A DNA stretch of 64,000 nt from Sphingomonas aerophila (lineage in GTDB: Bacteria > Pseudomonadota > Alphaproteobacteria > Sphingomonadales > Sphingomonadaceae): positions 124,001-188,000 of the forward strand of contig NZ_JACIJK010000007.1 of the NCBI RefSeq assembly GCF_014199305.1, given 5' to 3'. The notes below the pieces were generated by a model, which was given only the letters and a program-made list of their open reading frames with translations, was not told the origin of the DNA and made no database searches. Of the stretch, positions 1-9,473 are shown piece by piece. A program made the translations under genes and the position numbers. Within the stretch, counting starts at the first letter, position 1; each line of letters opens with the position of its first letter.

Positions 1-866
1 AGGTCGGGCTTGTACTTCGCCATCAGGTCCGCCTGGCGCAGCAGCCAGTGCGTGACGTAAGCCGCGTCGCCCGGCGGCGGCGTTTCGATCCATTGCCCGT
101 CATGCGCGTCATGCCAAGCGTTCATCGCCTCGACCGAGTTGATCCCGTCGGGCACGACCATGTGTCGGCCCGTATAGAGTTGCTGGGGATCGAGCCCGTT
201 CCACCACTGACCGCGCCCGCCCGCACGGTTCACGCTATAGGCATCGTAACGAACTCCCGCCTTGGGACCGACCGGGTCATAGCCATAGGCGGGTTGATAC
301 CAGTGCCAGCTATGCGCGGAATGGTTGGACACCCCGAACTTCAACCCCGCCCGCCGCGCTGCTCGCTCCCAGATGCCGACAACGTCGCGCTTCGGCCCGA
401 CCCGCAGCGAGTTCCACGGGTGGTAGCGGCTGTCATAGCAGTCGAGATTGTCGTGATGGTTGGCGAGGGCCATGAAATACTTGGCCCCGACCCGCTTGTA
501 GCGCGCGATCAGCGCCGCCGGATCCCAGCGCTCGCCGCGCCACAGGTTCTGGATATCCTTCATCCCGAACACCGATGGGTGGCCATAGGTACGGACGTGG
601 TGTTCGTACACGGGGTGGCCCTGCATGTACATGAACCGGCCATACCAGTCGCCCTGCGCAGGCACCGACTGCGGCCCCCAATGCGCCCACAGGCCCAGCT
701 TCGCGTCCCGGAACCAGTCGGGGTACCGATAGTGCTGGCGGAGCGAGTCCCAGGTCGGCTGGACGGGCCCGCGGACCGTGCCCATCGGGCTGGCGGCGAG
801 CGCCCCGCGAGCGGCGGCAAGCGCGGCGGTGCCGGCGAGGAAGCCGCGGCGGTTGATCTGACTCAT
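1..866 (-). CDS. alpha-L-fucosidase, GH29 family (3' end beyond window)
   Basis: About 288 codons are visible, read leftward from an ATG at 866 and running off the left edge, so the C-terminal part is missing. The N-terminus has a twin-arginine-like export signal (NRRGFLAG followed by an Ala-rich stretch). The core matches GH29 fucosidases: LGLWAHWGPQSVPAQGDWY, then GAKYFMALANHHDNLDCYDS, then RDVVGIWERAARRAGLKFG. The family's nucleophile Asp lies after the YKPDL stretch at the edge and cannot be checked. The enzyme probably releases alpha-linked fucose from glycans in the periplasm. Its ATG overlaps the stop of the upstream esterase gene (ATGA), so the two are probably co-translated. The substrate cannot be told from sequence. 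Confidence 0.85.
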   Translation of the reverse strand, partial: MSQINRRGFLAGTAALAAARGALAASPMGTVRGPVQPTWDSLRQHYRYPDWFRDAKLGLWAHWGPQSVPAQGDWYGRFMYMQGHPVYEHHVRTYGHPSVFGMKDIQNLWRGERWDPAALIARYKRVGAKYFMALANHHDNLDCYDSRYHPWNSLRVGPKRDVVGIWERAARRAGLKFGVSNHSAHSWHWYQPAYGYDPVGPKAGVRYDAYSVNRAGGRGQWWNGLDPQQLYTGRHMVVPDGINSVEAMNAWHDAHDGQWIETPPPGDAAYVTHWLLRQADLMAKYKPD

Positions 867-1663
867 GCTCCGCGCCCCAATGTGCGGCGGATCGCGTCGA
901 TCGCGGCCGGCTCCATTGCGCGGTAGCCTGCGGCTGTCGGGTGCACCCCGTCGCTCGCAAACCCCGGTTTCATCGCACCCTCTGCCGTCGCAAGAACCGG
1001 GTGGTAGTCGACCCAGGTAAAGCGGTTGCGGGCGGCGTAACTCTTGATCCAGGCGTTCAGCGCCGCGATTTGTGGCATCGGCTTCTTGTCGCGGCTCCAG
1101 GGAAAGCTTGCAGCCGGGGGAATGGAGGCGAGGATCACCTTGATCCCGTTGGCGCGGGCCAGCTCCGCCATGCTCTGGATGTTGCCCTCGACCGTTTCGA
1201 TCGTCGCGGCGCCGGTGTTGCCGGCGACATCGTTGGTGCCGGCCATTATGTGCACCGCGCGTGGATGAAGATTGATCACGTCCTGGCGAAAGCGGACCAG
1301 CATCTGCGGCGTCGTCTGCCCACTGATCCCCCGGTCAACGCGACCGTCGGTCCAGAACGCGCGGTCAAGGTTGATCCAGTTATCGGTAATCGAGTCACCC
1401 ATGAACACGACGCGTGGCCGTTCGCGTAATGCCCGGTTGTCGGCGGCGTACCGGCACAGCTGGCCATAGTCGCGGGTCAGCATGCGGAGGTTCCACATCT
1501 GCCAGCCCTCGCCGTCGCTGGGCTTCGGATGAACAGGGCAGGGATCCGCGACAATGCCCGAGGGATCATCGGCGTAGCGATCGCCAGGCACCCTGGTCTG
1601 TGCCGACGCATAACCAGTGGTCAGCAGCGTGACCAGAACCGCTCCGCCAACGAACCTGACCAA
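863..1663 (-). CDS. exported SGNH/GDSL-family esterase
   Basis: All SGNH blocks are present: [10 protein letters not shown] (Ser about residue 91), RGISGQT, MAGTNDV (Asn about 144) and [11 protein letters not shown] (Asp/His about 238/241). The TTG at 1663 is preferred over an upstream GTG at 1690, because GGGAGAG sits about 5 bases before it and translation from it gives a clean signal peptide ([20 protein letters not shown]). The protein is then 266 residues. Such exported hydrolases often remove acetyl or acyl groups from sugars. The 4-base overlap with the downstream GH29 fucosidase gene suggests a joint role in trimming an acylated, fucose-containing glycan, which is inference. Confidence 0.85.
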   Translation of the reverse strand: MVRFVGGAVLVTLLTTGYASAQTRVPGDRYADDPSGIVADPCPVHPKPSDGEGWQMWNLRMLTRDYGQLCRYAADNRALRERPRVVFMGDSITDNWINLDRAFWTDGRVDRGISGQTTPQMLVRFRQDVINLHPRAVHIMAGTNDVAGNTGAATIETVEGNIQSMAELARANGIKVILASIPPAASFPWSRDKKPMPQIAALNAWIKSYAARNRFTWVDYHPVLATAEGAMKPGFASDGVHPTAAGYRAMEPAAIDAIRRTLGRGA

Positions 1664-1905
1664 CTCTTCTCTCCCGCTCCGTCGGCTCACCGCAACTGAC
1701 GAGTCAGCCGTACGGTCGGTGCCGTTCTGTCGGACCTTACAGCAGAGCGGCCGGGCTAACGCAACATACCATGAAAACGCGTTTCAGATATGAACATCCC
1801 ACCGGGTTCACCAACGTTTCCGATTACAAGTGCTTGTCGCCTCTGGTTGGTTTCCCATCTTTGCGCCACGAGATTGCGCCCATGCGCGCCCTGTGGAGTT
1901 CACTC

Positions 1906-3345
1906 ATGACCTATTGCGACACCCAGCTTTTTATCAACGGCGAATGGCGCGATTCCGCGGACGGCAGGTCGCTTCCGGTGCGCAATCCTGCAACCGGTGC
2001 CGAGATCGGCCGCGTCGCTCATGCAGGAACCGCGGACCTGGACAGTGCGCTGGCCGCCGCCGAGCGCGGGTTCGAGGTCTGGCGCGACTTCATGCCGGCG
2101 CAGCGCAGCAAGATCATGCGCAAGGCGGCGGCCCTGATGCGCGAGCGGGCCAGCGACATCGCGCAGCTGCTCACGCAGGAGCAGGGCAAGCCGCTCGCCG
2201 AGGCGAAGGGCGAGGCGCTGGCCGCCGCGGACATCATCGAATGGTTCGCCGAGGAGGGCTTCCGCGTGTACGGCCGTCTTGTTCCCCATCGCAGCAATCC
2301 CGCCATCCGCCAGATGGTGATCAAGGATCCGGTCGGGCCGGTCGCCGCCTTCACCCCGTGGAACTTTCCGATCAACCAGGTTGTGCGCAAAATCGGCGCG
2401 GGGCTGGCCGCGGGCTGCTCCATGATCGTCAAGGCACCCGAGGAAACGCCCGCCAGCCCAGCGGCGCTGATCCGGGCGTTCCAGGACGCGGGCCTGCCTG
2501 AAGGCGTGCTGGGCCTGGTGTTCGGCAATCCTGCCGAAATCTCCGAATATCTGATCGCTAGCCCCATCATCCGCAAGATCACTTTCACCGGCTCGACCCC
2601 GGTCGGCAAGCTGCTGGCGGGGATGGCCGGGCAGCACATGAAGCGGGTGTCGATGGAGCTTGGCGGCCACGCCCCGGTGATCGTGTGCGAGGATGCCGAC
2701 GTGGCGCTGGCGGTGAAGAGCGCGGGGAGCGCCAAGTTCCGCAACGCTGGTCAGGTCTGCATCTCGCCCACGCGTTTCCTCGTCCACAACAGCGTGAAGC
2801 AGCAGTTCGCCGAGGCGATGGCGGAGCTCGCCCGTGGCATCAAGGTCGGGGACGGGATGAGCGCGGATACGCAGATGGGGCCGCTCGCCAACCCGCGCAG
2901 GCTGACGGCCATGGCGGAGTTTCAGCAGGACGCGGTGGCGCGCGGGGCGACCGTGCTCGCCGGCGGCGAGCGGATCGGCGACACCGGCAATTTTTGGGCA
3001 CCGACCGTGCTGACCGACGTGCCGCTGGAAGCCCGTTTGTTCAATGATGAGCCGTTCGGCCCGGTCGCAGGCATCCGCGGCTTCGACCAGCTGGACGAGG
3101 CGATCGCCGAAGCCAATCGGCTGTCCTTTGGCCTTGCCGGCTATGCCTTCACCCGCTCGCTCGCCAATGCCGACCTGCTGTCGCGACGGGTCGAAGTCGG
3201 CATGTTGTGGGTCAACACGCCGGCTGCGGGTTCGGCGGAGCTGCCCTTCGGCGGCATCAAGGATTCCGGTTATGGCACGGAGGGTGGGCCCGAAGCGCTC
3301 GAAGCATATCTGAACACGCGGGCAGTGGTCGTCGCCAACGTTTGA
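1906..3345 (+). CDS. NAD(P)-dependent succinate-semialdehyde dehydrogenase-type aldehyde dehydrogenase
   Basis: This 479-residue aldehyde dehydrogenase is like GabD/Sad enzymes, which oxidise succinate semialdehyde to succinate in GABA and related catabolism. Visible motifs are TPWNFPINQ (cofactor region), [20 protein letters not shown] with the general base Glu251, and [11 protein letters not shown] with the catalytic Cys285. The start at 1906 is preferred because GGAG lies 7 bases upstream and the protein then begins [15 protein letters not shown], as in the family. An in-frame ATG at 1771 would add 45 residues of unconserved sequence with no ribosome binding site. The gene stands alone, so the exact aldehyde is uncertain. 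Confidence 0.88.
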   Translation: MTYCDTQLFINGEWRDSADGRSLPVRNPATGAEIGRVAHAGTADLDSALAAAERGFEVWRDFMPAQRSKIMRKAAALMRERASDIAQLLTQEQGKPLAEAKGEALAAADIIEWFAEEGFRVYGRLVPHRSNPAIRQMVIKDPVGPVAAFTPWNFPINQVVRKIGAGLAAGCSMIVKAPEETPASPAALIRAFQDAGLPEGVLGLVFGNPAEISEYLIASPIIRKITFTGSTPVGKLLAGMAGQHMKRVSMELGGHAPVIVCEDADVALAVKSAGSAKFRNAGQVCISPTRFLVHNSVKQQFAEAMAELARGIKVGDGMSADTQMGPLANPRRLTAMAEFQQDAVARGATVLAGGERIGDTGNFWAPTVLTDVPLEARLFNDEPFGPVAGIRGFDQLDEAIAEANRLSFGLAGYAFTRSLANADLLSRRVEVGMLWVNTPAAGSAELPFGGIKDSGYGTEGGPEALEAYLNTRAVVVANV

Positions 3346-3353
3346 CCCTGACG

Positions 3354-3389
3354 CGGATGGGCTGCCATCGCATAAGGGCAGTCCATCCG
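3354..3389 (+). terminator. 13-bp hairpin after the aldehyde dehydrogenase
   Basis: CGGATGGGCTGCC (3354-3366) pairs with GGCAGTCCATCCG (3377-3389) across a 10-base loop. There are 13 consecutive pairs with one G-U wobble, beginning 9 bases after the stop codon. No U-run follows, so this may be a terminator without a tail or a 3'-end stabiliser. Confidence 0.5.
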
Positions 3390-3436
3390 GTTGATGCAGA
3401 TGGATGCGCAGCCGTTGTTAGCGTGTAGGCTGGCGT

Positions 3437-4720
3437 ATGTTTCGCGCCACCACCCACACCGGACATGGCGAACCCGGCCTGCACATCGGCGTGATCACCT
3501 CACCGGTGCGGGGCCATATCGACCCGCTGCTTGCCCTGGCTTCCGCCTTGCACGATCGTGGCTGTCGGGTGACGTTCGTCCATGCCGCGGATGCGGGAGC
3601 GCTGATCCAGGGTTCCACGGCAGGTTTTCGGGCGGTGGGCGCGCGTGACTATCCGGCCGGCGCGCTGCGCGAATACGTCAGGGTCCTTGGCGGGGCGACC
3701 GGTCTGGTGGGCACGGTCAGGATGGTCGCCGCCACCGCGCGCTTGTCCGACATGCTGTGTCGGGAGGCGCCGGAGGCCCTTCGCGAGCTGGGCGTGAAAA
3801 TAGTGCTCGCCGATGTTGCGGAGCCGGCGGGCGCGCTGATCGCGCGGCATCTTGGCCTGCCGTTTGTTGGTGTGATTACCGGGCTTCCGCTGCATCCCGA
3901 TCCCATTGTGCCGCCGCCTTATCTCGGCTGGTTGCCCGACACATCGCGCCGCGGTCGCATACGCATCGGCCGGGTGTACCGTGCGGCGGGCGTCCTGATG
4001 AGCCCGATCACGCGGGTGCTGCGGCGCTATGCACGATTGTGGAACATCGCCGGTGACCCCACCCAGGTGCTGTCGCCGCTGCTGACGGTGGCGCAATGTC
4101 CGCCAGGCCTGGACTTCCCTCGATCCTTGCCTTCGCCGCCGATCGCATGGTGCGGTCCATTCCGCGCGAGGGAGGAGGGCGACTTCGATCCGCCGCACGA
4201 TGATGGCCGACCGCTCATATTCTGTTCGCTGGGAACGTTGCAGGGCGGGCGGTATGGCGCCTTGCGCATGATCGCGGCGGCCTGTGCGGAGATTGGCGCG
4301 CGAGCGGTGATTGCGCATTGCGGCCTTCTGACCGAGGAGCAGGCGCGATCACTGCCGGGTGACCCGCTGGTGCATCCATTCTGGCCTCAGCGTGCCGTCC
4401 TGCGTCATGCCCGCGCGGCGATCGTCCACGGCGGCTTCAACACCGTCCTGGATTGCCTGTCGGCCGGGGTGCCGATGGTGGCTGTGCCGATTGCGTTCGA
4501 ACAGCCAGGCACCTCGGCCCGGCTGCGGGCGGCGGGCGCTGCGGTAGTGGTGCCGCGTCGGCGCATGACCCGCCGCAGTCTTCGCAATGCCCTCAGGAAG
4601 GTTTTGAACGAGCCGAGCTATGCGAGGGCAGCCGGCGGGTTTGCCGAGCAGCTCAGGGGGGCCGATGGCGCAGAGATGGCAGCGGCGCACATTGTTGGCG
4701 CCTGCGTGCGCCAGCCATAG
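3437..4720 (+). CDS. UGT/MGT-type glycosyltransferase (GT1), CrtX-like
   Basis: The 427-residue protein has the GT-B layout of nucleotide-sugar glycosyltransferases. The N-terminal acceptor half carries SPVRGHIDPLLALASAL (His27 in the catalytic position). The C-terminal donor half carries FCSLGTLQGG and HARAAIVHGGFNTVLDCL with GVPMVAVPIAFEQP, the donor-binding signature. The overall pattern resembles zeaxanthin glucosyltransferase CrtX and macrolide glycosyltransferases. Glucosylation of a carotenoid is plausible in a pigmented sphingomonad, but no carotenoid gene is nearby. No strong ribosome binding site precedes the ATG. The acceptor is unknown. Confidence 0.75.
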   Translation: MFRATTHTGHGEPGLHIGVITSPVRGHIDPLLALASALHDRGCRVTFVHAADAGALIQGSTAGFRAVGARDYPAGALREYVRVLGGATGLVGTVRMVAATARLSDMLCREAPEALRELGVKIVLADVAEPAGALIARHLGLPFVGVITGLPLHPDPIVPPPYLGWLPDTSRRGRIRIGRVYRAAGVLMSPITRVLRRYARLWNIAGDPTQVLSPLLTVAQCPPGLDFPRSLPSPPIAWCGPFRAREEGDFDPPHDDGRPLIFCSLGTLQGGRYGALRMIAAACAEIGARAVIAHCGLLTEEQARSLPGDPLVHPFWPQRAVLRHARAAIVHGGFNTVLDCLSAGVPMVAVPIAFEQPGTSARLRAAGAAVVVPRRRMTRRSLRNALRKVLNEPSYARAAGGFAEQLRGADGAEMAAAHIVGACVRQP

Positions 4721-4796
4721 AGCGGGAAGTCCTCCATTGGCGGGCGTGAGGGCACGCAGGAGCACAGCATCTGCTCGTCTAAGAAAGATCGCCCAA

Positions 4797-5174
4797 CTAG
4801 CTTCTTGCTGCCGGCAGTTCGGCTCGTAGCCGCTCGATTTCGTCCTCGGCCGCGCCCTCCACGCCCGCCACCTCGTTCCGGGCCCCGGCAACTGCCACGA
4901 TCAGCTCGTCAATCTTCAGGTGCAGTGCCTTGTCGCGGCGACGCTGCTCGTTGAGCACCATCTGGGTCAGGACGAACCCGCCAATGGTCAGAGTCGACGC
5001 CAGCGCATTCTCACCGCCTCCCAATGCCAGCCATAGAACGCAGGCGATCAGAACGCCCAACTGGATCAGCGGATGTGCAGCAAAGGCCGCCATGGCCCGC
5101 GACAGGTGGCCAAGGTTGGTTCGCAGGTATGCCAGCATCGACGCGCAACGCTTCGATCCGCCCGTCAGGTTCAT
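4797..5174 (-). CDS. small membrane protein of the low-affinity iron permease family
   Basis: The 125-residue protein has two hydrophobic segments, HPLIQLGVLIACVLWLALG and LASTLTIGGFVLTQMVL. They are followed by NEQRRRDKALHLKIDELI and an acidic helical tail, EDEIERLRAEL. The RD-(K/T)AL-x-LKxDELI pattern after two membrane spans is typical of bacterial proteins annotated as low-affinity iron permease (Fet4-like). Transport has rarely been shown for these short forms, so the function is a family label only. It converges with the glycosyltransferase gene. An internal Met at 5138 is an alternative start. Confidence 0.65.
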   Translation of the reverse strand: MNLTGGSKRCASMLAYLRTNLGHLSRAMAAFAAHPLIQLGVLIACVLWLALGGGENALASTLTIGGFVLTQMVLNEQRRRDKALHLKIDELIVAVAGARNEVAGVEGAAEDEIERLRAELPAARS

Positions 5175-5219
5175 GCAGCCATGTTGATGCCCGAACAGGT
5201 CGGCGCCTGCCGTTGCCGA

Positions 5220-6635
5220 TCACGGCCGCGATACGGCATCCGTGGCTGGCGACAGGGGTGTTCCGGGCCGCCAACCGCCGCCCATCGCCTGGTACAAGGT
5301 TACGAAGCTGGTCAGCTGATCGCTCTCGGCCTGCACGAGCGACAGCTCCGCGGTGAGGAGCGACCGCTGCGCATCGAGCTGTTCGATGTACGACGAATAT
5401 CCCGCGCGATATCGGTTGCGGGCATTCTCCAGCGCCCCGCGCGACGCGTTCACCTGTTCGACGAGCGCTGTTGCCTGCTCGCCCGTGCGTTGCACGCCTG
5501 CCAGGGCGTCGTCGACCTCTCGAAAAGCGCTAAGAGCGGTGCGACGATAGGCAAACGCCGCCTGATCACGCCGCGCGGTGGCGGCGTTCTCCTGCGCGCG
5601 CAGCCGTCCCGCATCAAAGATCGGCGCGAGCCCGCTCGCCCCCAGCGAGAACACGCCCACCGGGTTGCTCAACGCGGTTGACAGGACCAGCCCGACCGAC
5701 CCGGTCAGGGCGATGTTGGGGAGAAAGGCTGCGCGTTGGCTGTCGAGCGACAGATCCGCCGCGACCAGGGTCTGCTCCGCCTGGAAGATGTCGGGTCGTT
5801 GGCGGAGCAACGACGCAGGCAGGCCGTCCGGAATGGCGGGCAGCCTCAGGCGGTTGATCGGCACGCCCCGCGCGATCGGGCCAGGCACGTCGCCGACCAG
5901 CAGCGACAGCGCATTTTCCTGCCGCGTGATGGCAAGGTGGGCGGCCGGCACCAACTGCTGCGTGGAGGCATATTCCGCCTGTGACTGGCGATATTCGAGC
6001 CTGGATGAATAGCCGGCCTCGTACCGACGACGCGCGATACGCAGCGCGTCGCTGCGCGCGGCCAGGGTTTCGCGCGCGATCTGGAGCCGCTGGTCCAGCG
6101 CACGCAGGACAACATAGCCGCTTGCCGCGCTCGCCGCCGTTGCCAGCCTTACCGTGTCGCGGGCGCCCTCGCTGGCGAGCAATTGCGCGCGGGCGGCGCG
6201 GCTGGCCAGGCGGAGGCGCCCGAACAGGTCCAGGTCGTAGCTGGCCGTGATGACCGGCTGCGTGCCGATCGCGCGCGATGGCGTGCCGAACGGGCTGAGC
6301 GTTTGCCCCTGGGTTTCAGGCAACGAGCCCCCGACTTGCGGTGATAGCTGCGCACGCGATAGGGCTTCGGCAGCGCGGGCTTCTTCCACACGCCCGGCCG
6401 CAATGGCGATATCGACATTGTTCGCCAGAGCCTGCGCAACCAGCGCGGTCAGCGCCGGGTCACCGAACCCGGTCCACCAATCGGCGGTAACCGGGCCGCC
6501 CGGCTGCAGGTCCGTGCGCCAGGCCGCCGGGGGCGTGACGGCCGCGGCCACTGGCTTCGGCACGCGCGGGCCCGGCGACACGCAGCCGCCCAGGGTGGCC
6601 GCCAGTAACAGCGATGCCGAAAAGCGGCGTGTCAC
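5220..6635 (-). CDS. outer-membrane efflux lipoprotein (NodT/OprM family)
   Basis: The 471-residue OMF protein would form the outer-membrane and periplasmic channel of a tripartite pump. It starts with GTG, whose GTGA overlaps the stop of the upstream hlyD-type gene. A lipoprotein signal ends in LAATLGGC with Cys18 as the lipidation site. Two OEP repeats are visible, with typical phrases such as QSQAEYASTQQLVPAAHLAI, RQRPDIFQAEQTL and FPNIALTGSVG. It is the last gene of the MFS-HlyD-OMF set, an order usual for EmrAB-like drug efflux pumps. The substrate is unknown. Confidence 0.9.
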   Translation of the reverse strand: MTRRFSASLLLAATLGGCVSPGPRVPKPVAAAVTPPAAWRTDLQPGGPVTADWWTGFGDPALTALVAQALANNVDIAIAAGRVEEARAAEALSRAQLSPQVGGSLPETQGQTLSPFGTPSRAIGTQPVITASYDLDLFGRLRLASRAARAQLLASEGARDTVRLATAASAASGYVVLRALDQRLQIARETLAARSDALRIARRRYEAGYSSRLEYRQSQAEYASTQQLVPAAHLAITRQENALSLLVGDVPGPIARGVPINRLRLPAIPDGLPASLLRQRPDIFQAEQTLVAADLSLDSQRAAFLPNIALTGSVGLVLSTALSNPVGVFSLGASGLAPIFDAGRLRAQENAATARRDQAAFAYRRTALSAFREVDDALAGVQRTGEQATALVEQVNASRGALENARNRYRAGYSSYIEQLDAQRSLLTAELSLVQAESDQLTSFVTLYQAMGGGWRPGTPLSPATDAVSRP

Positions 6636-7780
6636 GGAGCGACAGCACCCGCGGTATCCACGCGGGCGACCACCGACATGCCCGGACGCAGCCGGGTCCG
6701 CAGCTGCTGGCCGGGATCGATGCGCAGCCGGACGGCGATTCGTTGCGGCACCTTGGTGAAATTGCCGGTGGCATTGTCGGATTTCAGTACCGCGAACTCG
6801 CTGCCCGCCGCCGGGGAAATGCGCTCCACCCGTCCCGTCAGCCGTGCGCCCGCCAGCGCGTCAACCGTGAAGCTGGCGCGCTGGCCGACCGTGATATGAG
6901 CGGTCTGCGCCTCCTTGTAGTTGGCGATCACCCACACTTCCGGCGGAACCAGGAACAGGAGTTGGGAGCCGGCTGTGACATATTGGCCGACGCGGACGCC
7001 CACTTCGCTGAGCCGGCCGGCTTCCGGCGCGCGGACCACCGTGTTGGCAAGATCGATGCGGGCGAGCCGCAGCGCGGCCTCCGCACCCGACACACCGGCC
7101 TGTTGCCCGCCGCGGCCGACCTCCACCGTGCGGATGTCCTGCCGGGCAATCTCTCGAGCCGACTCCGCCTGCGCCACTGCCGCTTCGGCCTGGCGCAGCG
7201 ATGCCCGTGTCTGGTCGCGCTCACGCAGCGACACCGAACCATCGGCCACCAGATCGTTGACGCGCGCCATGTCGGCCTGCGCCCGCAGCAACTGGGCGCG
7301 CGCGTTGGCCACGGCGGCTTCCTGCGCACCAAGGCTTGCCCGGCGGCTGGCGGCGGCCTGGCGCGCGTTGGCGAGGGTTGCAGCCTGTCCCTCGACCTGC
7401 GCCTGTGCCTGCTCGACGCGCTGGGCGTAGATGCGCTGGTCGATCACCACTAGCGGCTGCCCCGTCTTCACCGTGGCGAAATCGGGAACGAGCACGCGGG
7501 TGACATAGCCCGACACCTGCGGCGCGATTACCGTGACCCGGCCGCGGACATAGGCGTTGTCGGTGCTCTCGTACGCAGTCGCGAACGGGCCGATGCGCCA
7601 CGCGGCAAGGACGGCGGCGATCCCCGCAACGGCGAGGATCGTGATGACCGCAACGGCGCGATGGGACAGGGCAGGGGGACGCCAGCCCGATCCGGCGGGC
7701 GCACCGGTGACGGCCTGTTCCTCCGCCAGCTTTTCATCCGAAACCGACTCCGCGGACACAGGCGATCGAACGTCGGTCAT
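6632..7780 (-). CDS. HlyD/EmrA-family periplasmic adaptor of an efflux pump
   Basis: The 382-residue membrane fusion protein has one N-terminal transmembrane helix (AVAVITILAVAGIAAVLAAW). It is followed by ESTDNAYVRG and VIAPQVSGYV, the biotinyl-lipoyl hallmarks of EmrA-type adaptors. A long Ala/Gln-rich coiled coil occupies about residues 100-200 and a beta-barrel region with FTVDALAG follows. The ATG at 7780 is chosen because AAAGGAG lies just upstream and the ATGA overlaps the stop of the MFS gene; a longer frame to 7831 lacks this. It should link the inner-membrane MFS transporter to the outer-membrane lipoprotein encoded next. Confidence 0.9.
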   Translation of the reverse strand: MTDVRSPVSAESVSDEKLAEEQAVTGAPAGSGWRPPALSHRAVAVITILAVAGIAAVLAAWRIGPFATAYESTDNAYVRGRVTVIAPQVSGYVTRVLVPDFATVKTGQPLVVIDQRIYAQRVEQAQAQVEGQAATLANARQAAASRRASLGAQEAAVANARAQLLRAQADMARVNDLVADGSVSLRERDQTRASLRQAEAAVAQAESAREIARQDIRTVEVGRGGQQAGVSGAEAALRLARIDLANTVVRAPEAGRLSEVGVRVGQYVTAGSQLLFLVPPEVWVIANYKEAQTAHITVGQRASFTVDALAGARLTGRVERISPAAGSEFAVLKSDNATGNFTKVPQRIAVRLRIDPGQQLRTRLRPGMSVVARVDTAGAVAP

Positions 7781-9354
7781 GCCGCTCCTTTGCGGCGCGC
7801 ACGGACCGTCCGACGCACCAAGAGCACGCACAGATAGGCGAAAGTCAGCGCTGCCAGCAACGCGATCATGCGGAAAACATCGTCATAGGCCAGCACATTG
7901 GCTTCCCGTGTCGCGGTTTGCGACAACAGGGCGCCCCCCTCCGCCGTGCGGAACGCCTGGTCGCCCACGACGCGACCGATCCCGGCAGAGCCCGCCTGCA
8001 AACGCGCTTGCACGATCGGATCGGTGGGGTCGATCGCTTGTACGATGGCGGCGCTGTTCGCCTTCTCCCGGACGATTTGATAGGTACCGAGCAGGGCGGT
8101 GCCGCCCAAACCGCCGATCGAATTGATGATGCCGAACAGCGCAATGAAGCTGATGATGTGGCCCGTCCCTTCCTTCAGCGCCCGACTGAGGCCAAACAAC
8201 AGCGCGGGGCCGAGGAAGTAGGTGGTGCCAAAGGCGATCAGCGCCTGCGTTCCATAAAATTGCGGTGCCCGTGTCAGGCTGGTCGCATGGCTGTCGATAA
8301 AGGCGGCGATCGCCACCAGTCCCACAGCGAGCATGATCGGATGAGTGGGCCGCTCGACGTCCAGCGTGGCAGCGCTCAGCACCACGCCCGCCACGGACGC
8401 AGCTGCCACGATCGCGAACAGCGTCTGCATCTGGTCATTGTTCTGCCCCAGCGCGTTCAGCAGGCCAACAGCGCCCACCGTCTGCTCCGACAGGACGATC
8501 CGGGCCATGACCGTCACCACGGTGAAGCGGATGATGTCTGCGCTAGCCAGCCAGCGGGTGTTGAGCAGCGGATTGGCGCGGCCGCTTTCGATCAGGAGGG
8601 CGAGCGCGAGCATCGGGATCGCGATGATCAGGGCCCAGCCGATCCAGGCCGCCTGCGTCCACCAGACGATACGGCCCAGCCCCAGCACCGCCGCGAACAA
8701 CCCCATGCTGCCCGCGAACAAGGCGAAGGTGACAAAGTCCAGCGGCTCAAACGCCTTGCGCCGGACCGTGGGGGGTAATCGGAACGCGAGCACCGCCGCG
8801 ACGCTCAGGATCGCCAGGCCAAGTTCGAACAGGTACAGGGTGCGCCACTGGCTCATGGCCAGCAGGTCTGGCGAGAACAGCCGGGCGAGCGGCGTCGCGC
8901 ATTGCGGCACGCCGATGCCAAGCACGACGCCGCGGAGCCGCGCCCGAGCCGGCACCGATTGCATCATATAGTACAGGGCAAAGGTGGAAAGTGGCGCCGC
9001 CGCCATCCCGCTTGCCGCCCGCACCAGCACGGCCGTCGTGAAGCTGTGCGCGAACAGGTGCGCGAGCGTCAGCATCGCATACAGGCCAAGAAAGATCAGC
9101 GCGAAGGGGCGAAGGCCGAACTGCTGGCGGAACTTGATCAGCAGCAGGTTGATGCTGACATTTGTCATCACGAACACCGTCGGCAGCCACGCAATCTCCG
9201 CCGGGTCCAGCCCCAGCGCCCCTGCCAATGTCGTCGTGTTAGCCGATACCAGCGCATTGCCGAAGCCGGCCGTCAGCCCCAGGAGTACGCCTACCGCCGC
9301 ATAGGCCACCCGCCGCGCGTGCGGATGCTCGGGCGACCCCGGCGACCCCGGCAT
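7777..9354 (-). CDS. MFS transporter, DHA2 (EmrB-like) drug:H+ antiporter
   Basis: From the ATG at 9354 the protein is 525 residues, with about 14 hydrophobic segments as expected for DHA2 transporters. Early motifs are VLLGLTAGFGNALVSANTTT and AEIAWLPTVFVMTNV. The ATG at 9354 has GAGGAG six bases upstream. A GTG at 9429 would add 25 residues (SLIARLKRFLSEEEWAY and so on) and cannot be ruled out. The gene heads an operon with the overlapping hlyD-type and OMF genes, making a complete tripartite efflux pump for hydrophobic toxicants. No regulator gene is adjacent. The M1 peptidase gene lies upstream on the same strand, so read-through is possible. Confidence 0.88.
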   Translation of the reverse strand: MPGSPGSPEHPHARRVAYAAVGVLLGLTAGFGNALVSANTTTLAGALGLDPAEIAWLPTVFVMTNVSINLLLIKFRQQFGLRPFALIFLGLYAMLTLAHLFAHSFTTAVLVRAASGMAAAPLSTFALYYMMQSVPARARLRGVVLGIGVPQCATPLARLFSPDLLAMSQWRTLYLFELGLAILSVAAVLAFRLPPTVRRKAFEPLDFVTFALFAGSMGLFAAVLGLGRIVWWTQAAWIGWALIIAIPMLALALLIESGRANPLLNTRWLASADIIRFTVVTVMARIVLSEQTVGAVGLLNALGQNNDQMQTLFAIVAAASVAGVVLSAATLDVERPTHPIMLAVGLVAIAAFIDSHATSLTRAPQFYGTQALIAFGTTYFLGPALLFGLSRALKEGTGHIISFIALFGIINSIGGLGGTALLGTYQIVREKANSAAIVQAIDPTDPIVQARLQAGSAGIGRVVGDQAFRTAEGGALLSQTATREANVLAYDDVFRMIALLAALTFAYLCVLLVRRTVRARRKGAA

Positions 9355-9473
9355 CGTCGGCTCCTCATGGGGCGCATAGGCCCATTCCTCTTCGCTGAGG
9401 AAGCGCTTCAGGCGGGCGATCAATGACACAGGGCTGACATACCCATTTCGGGTGCCTCGTCCTAAACCTGCCT

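Noticed and set aside
1771..1905. 45-residue N-terminal extension of the aldehyde dehydrogenase
   Set aside because: No ribosome binding site, unconserved composition, and a good GGAG-ATG pair at 1906.
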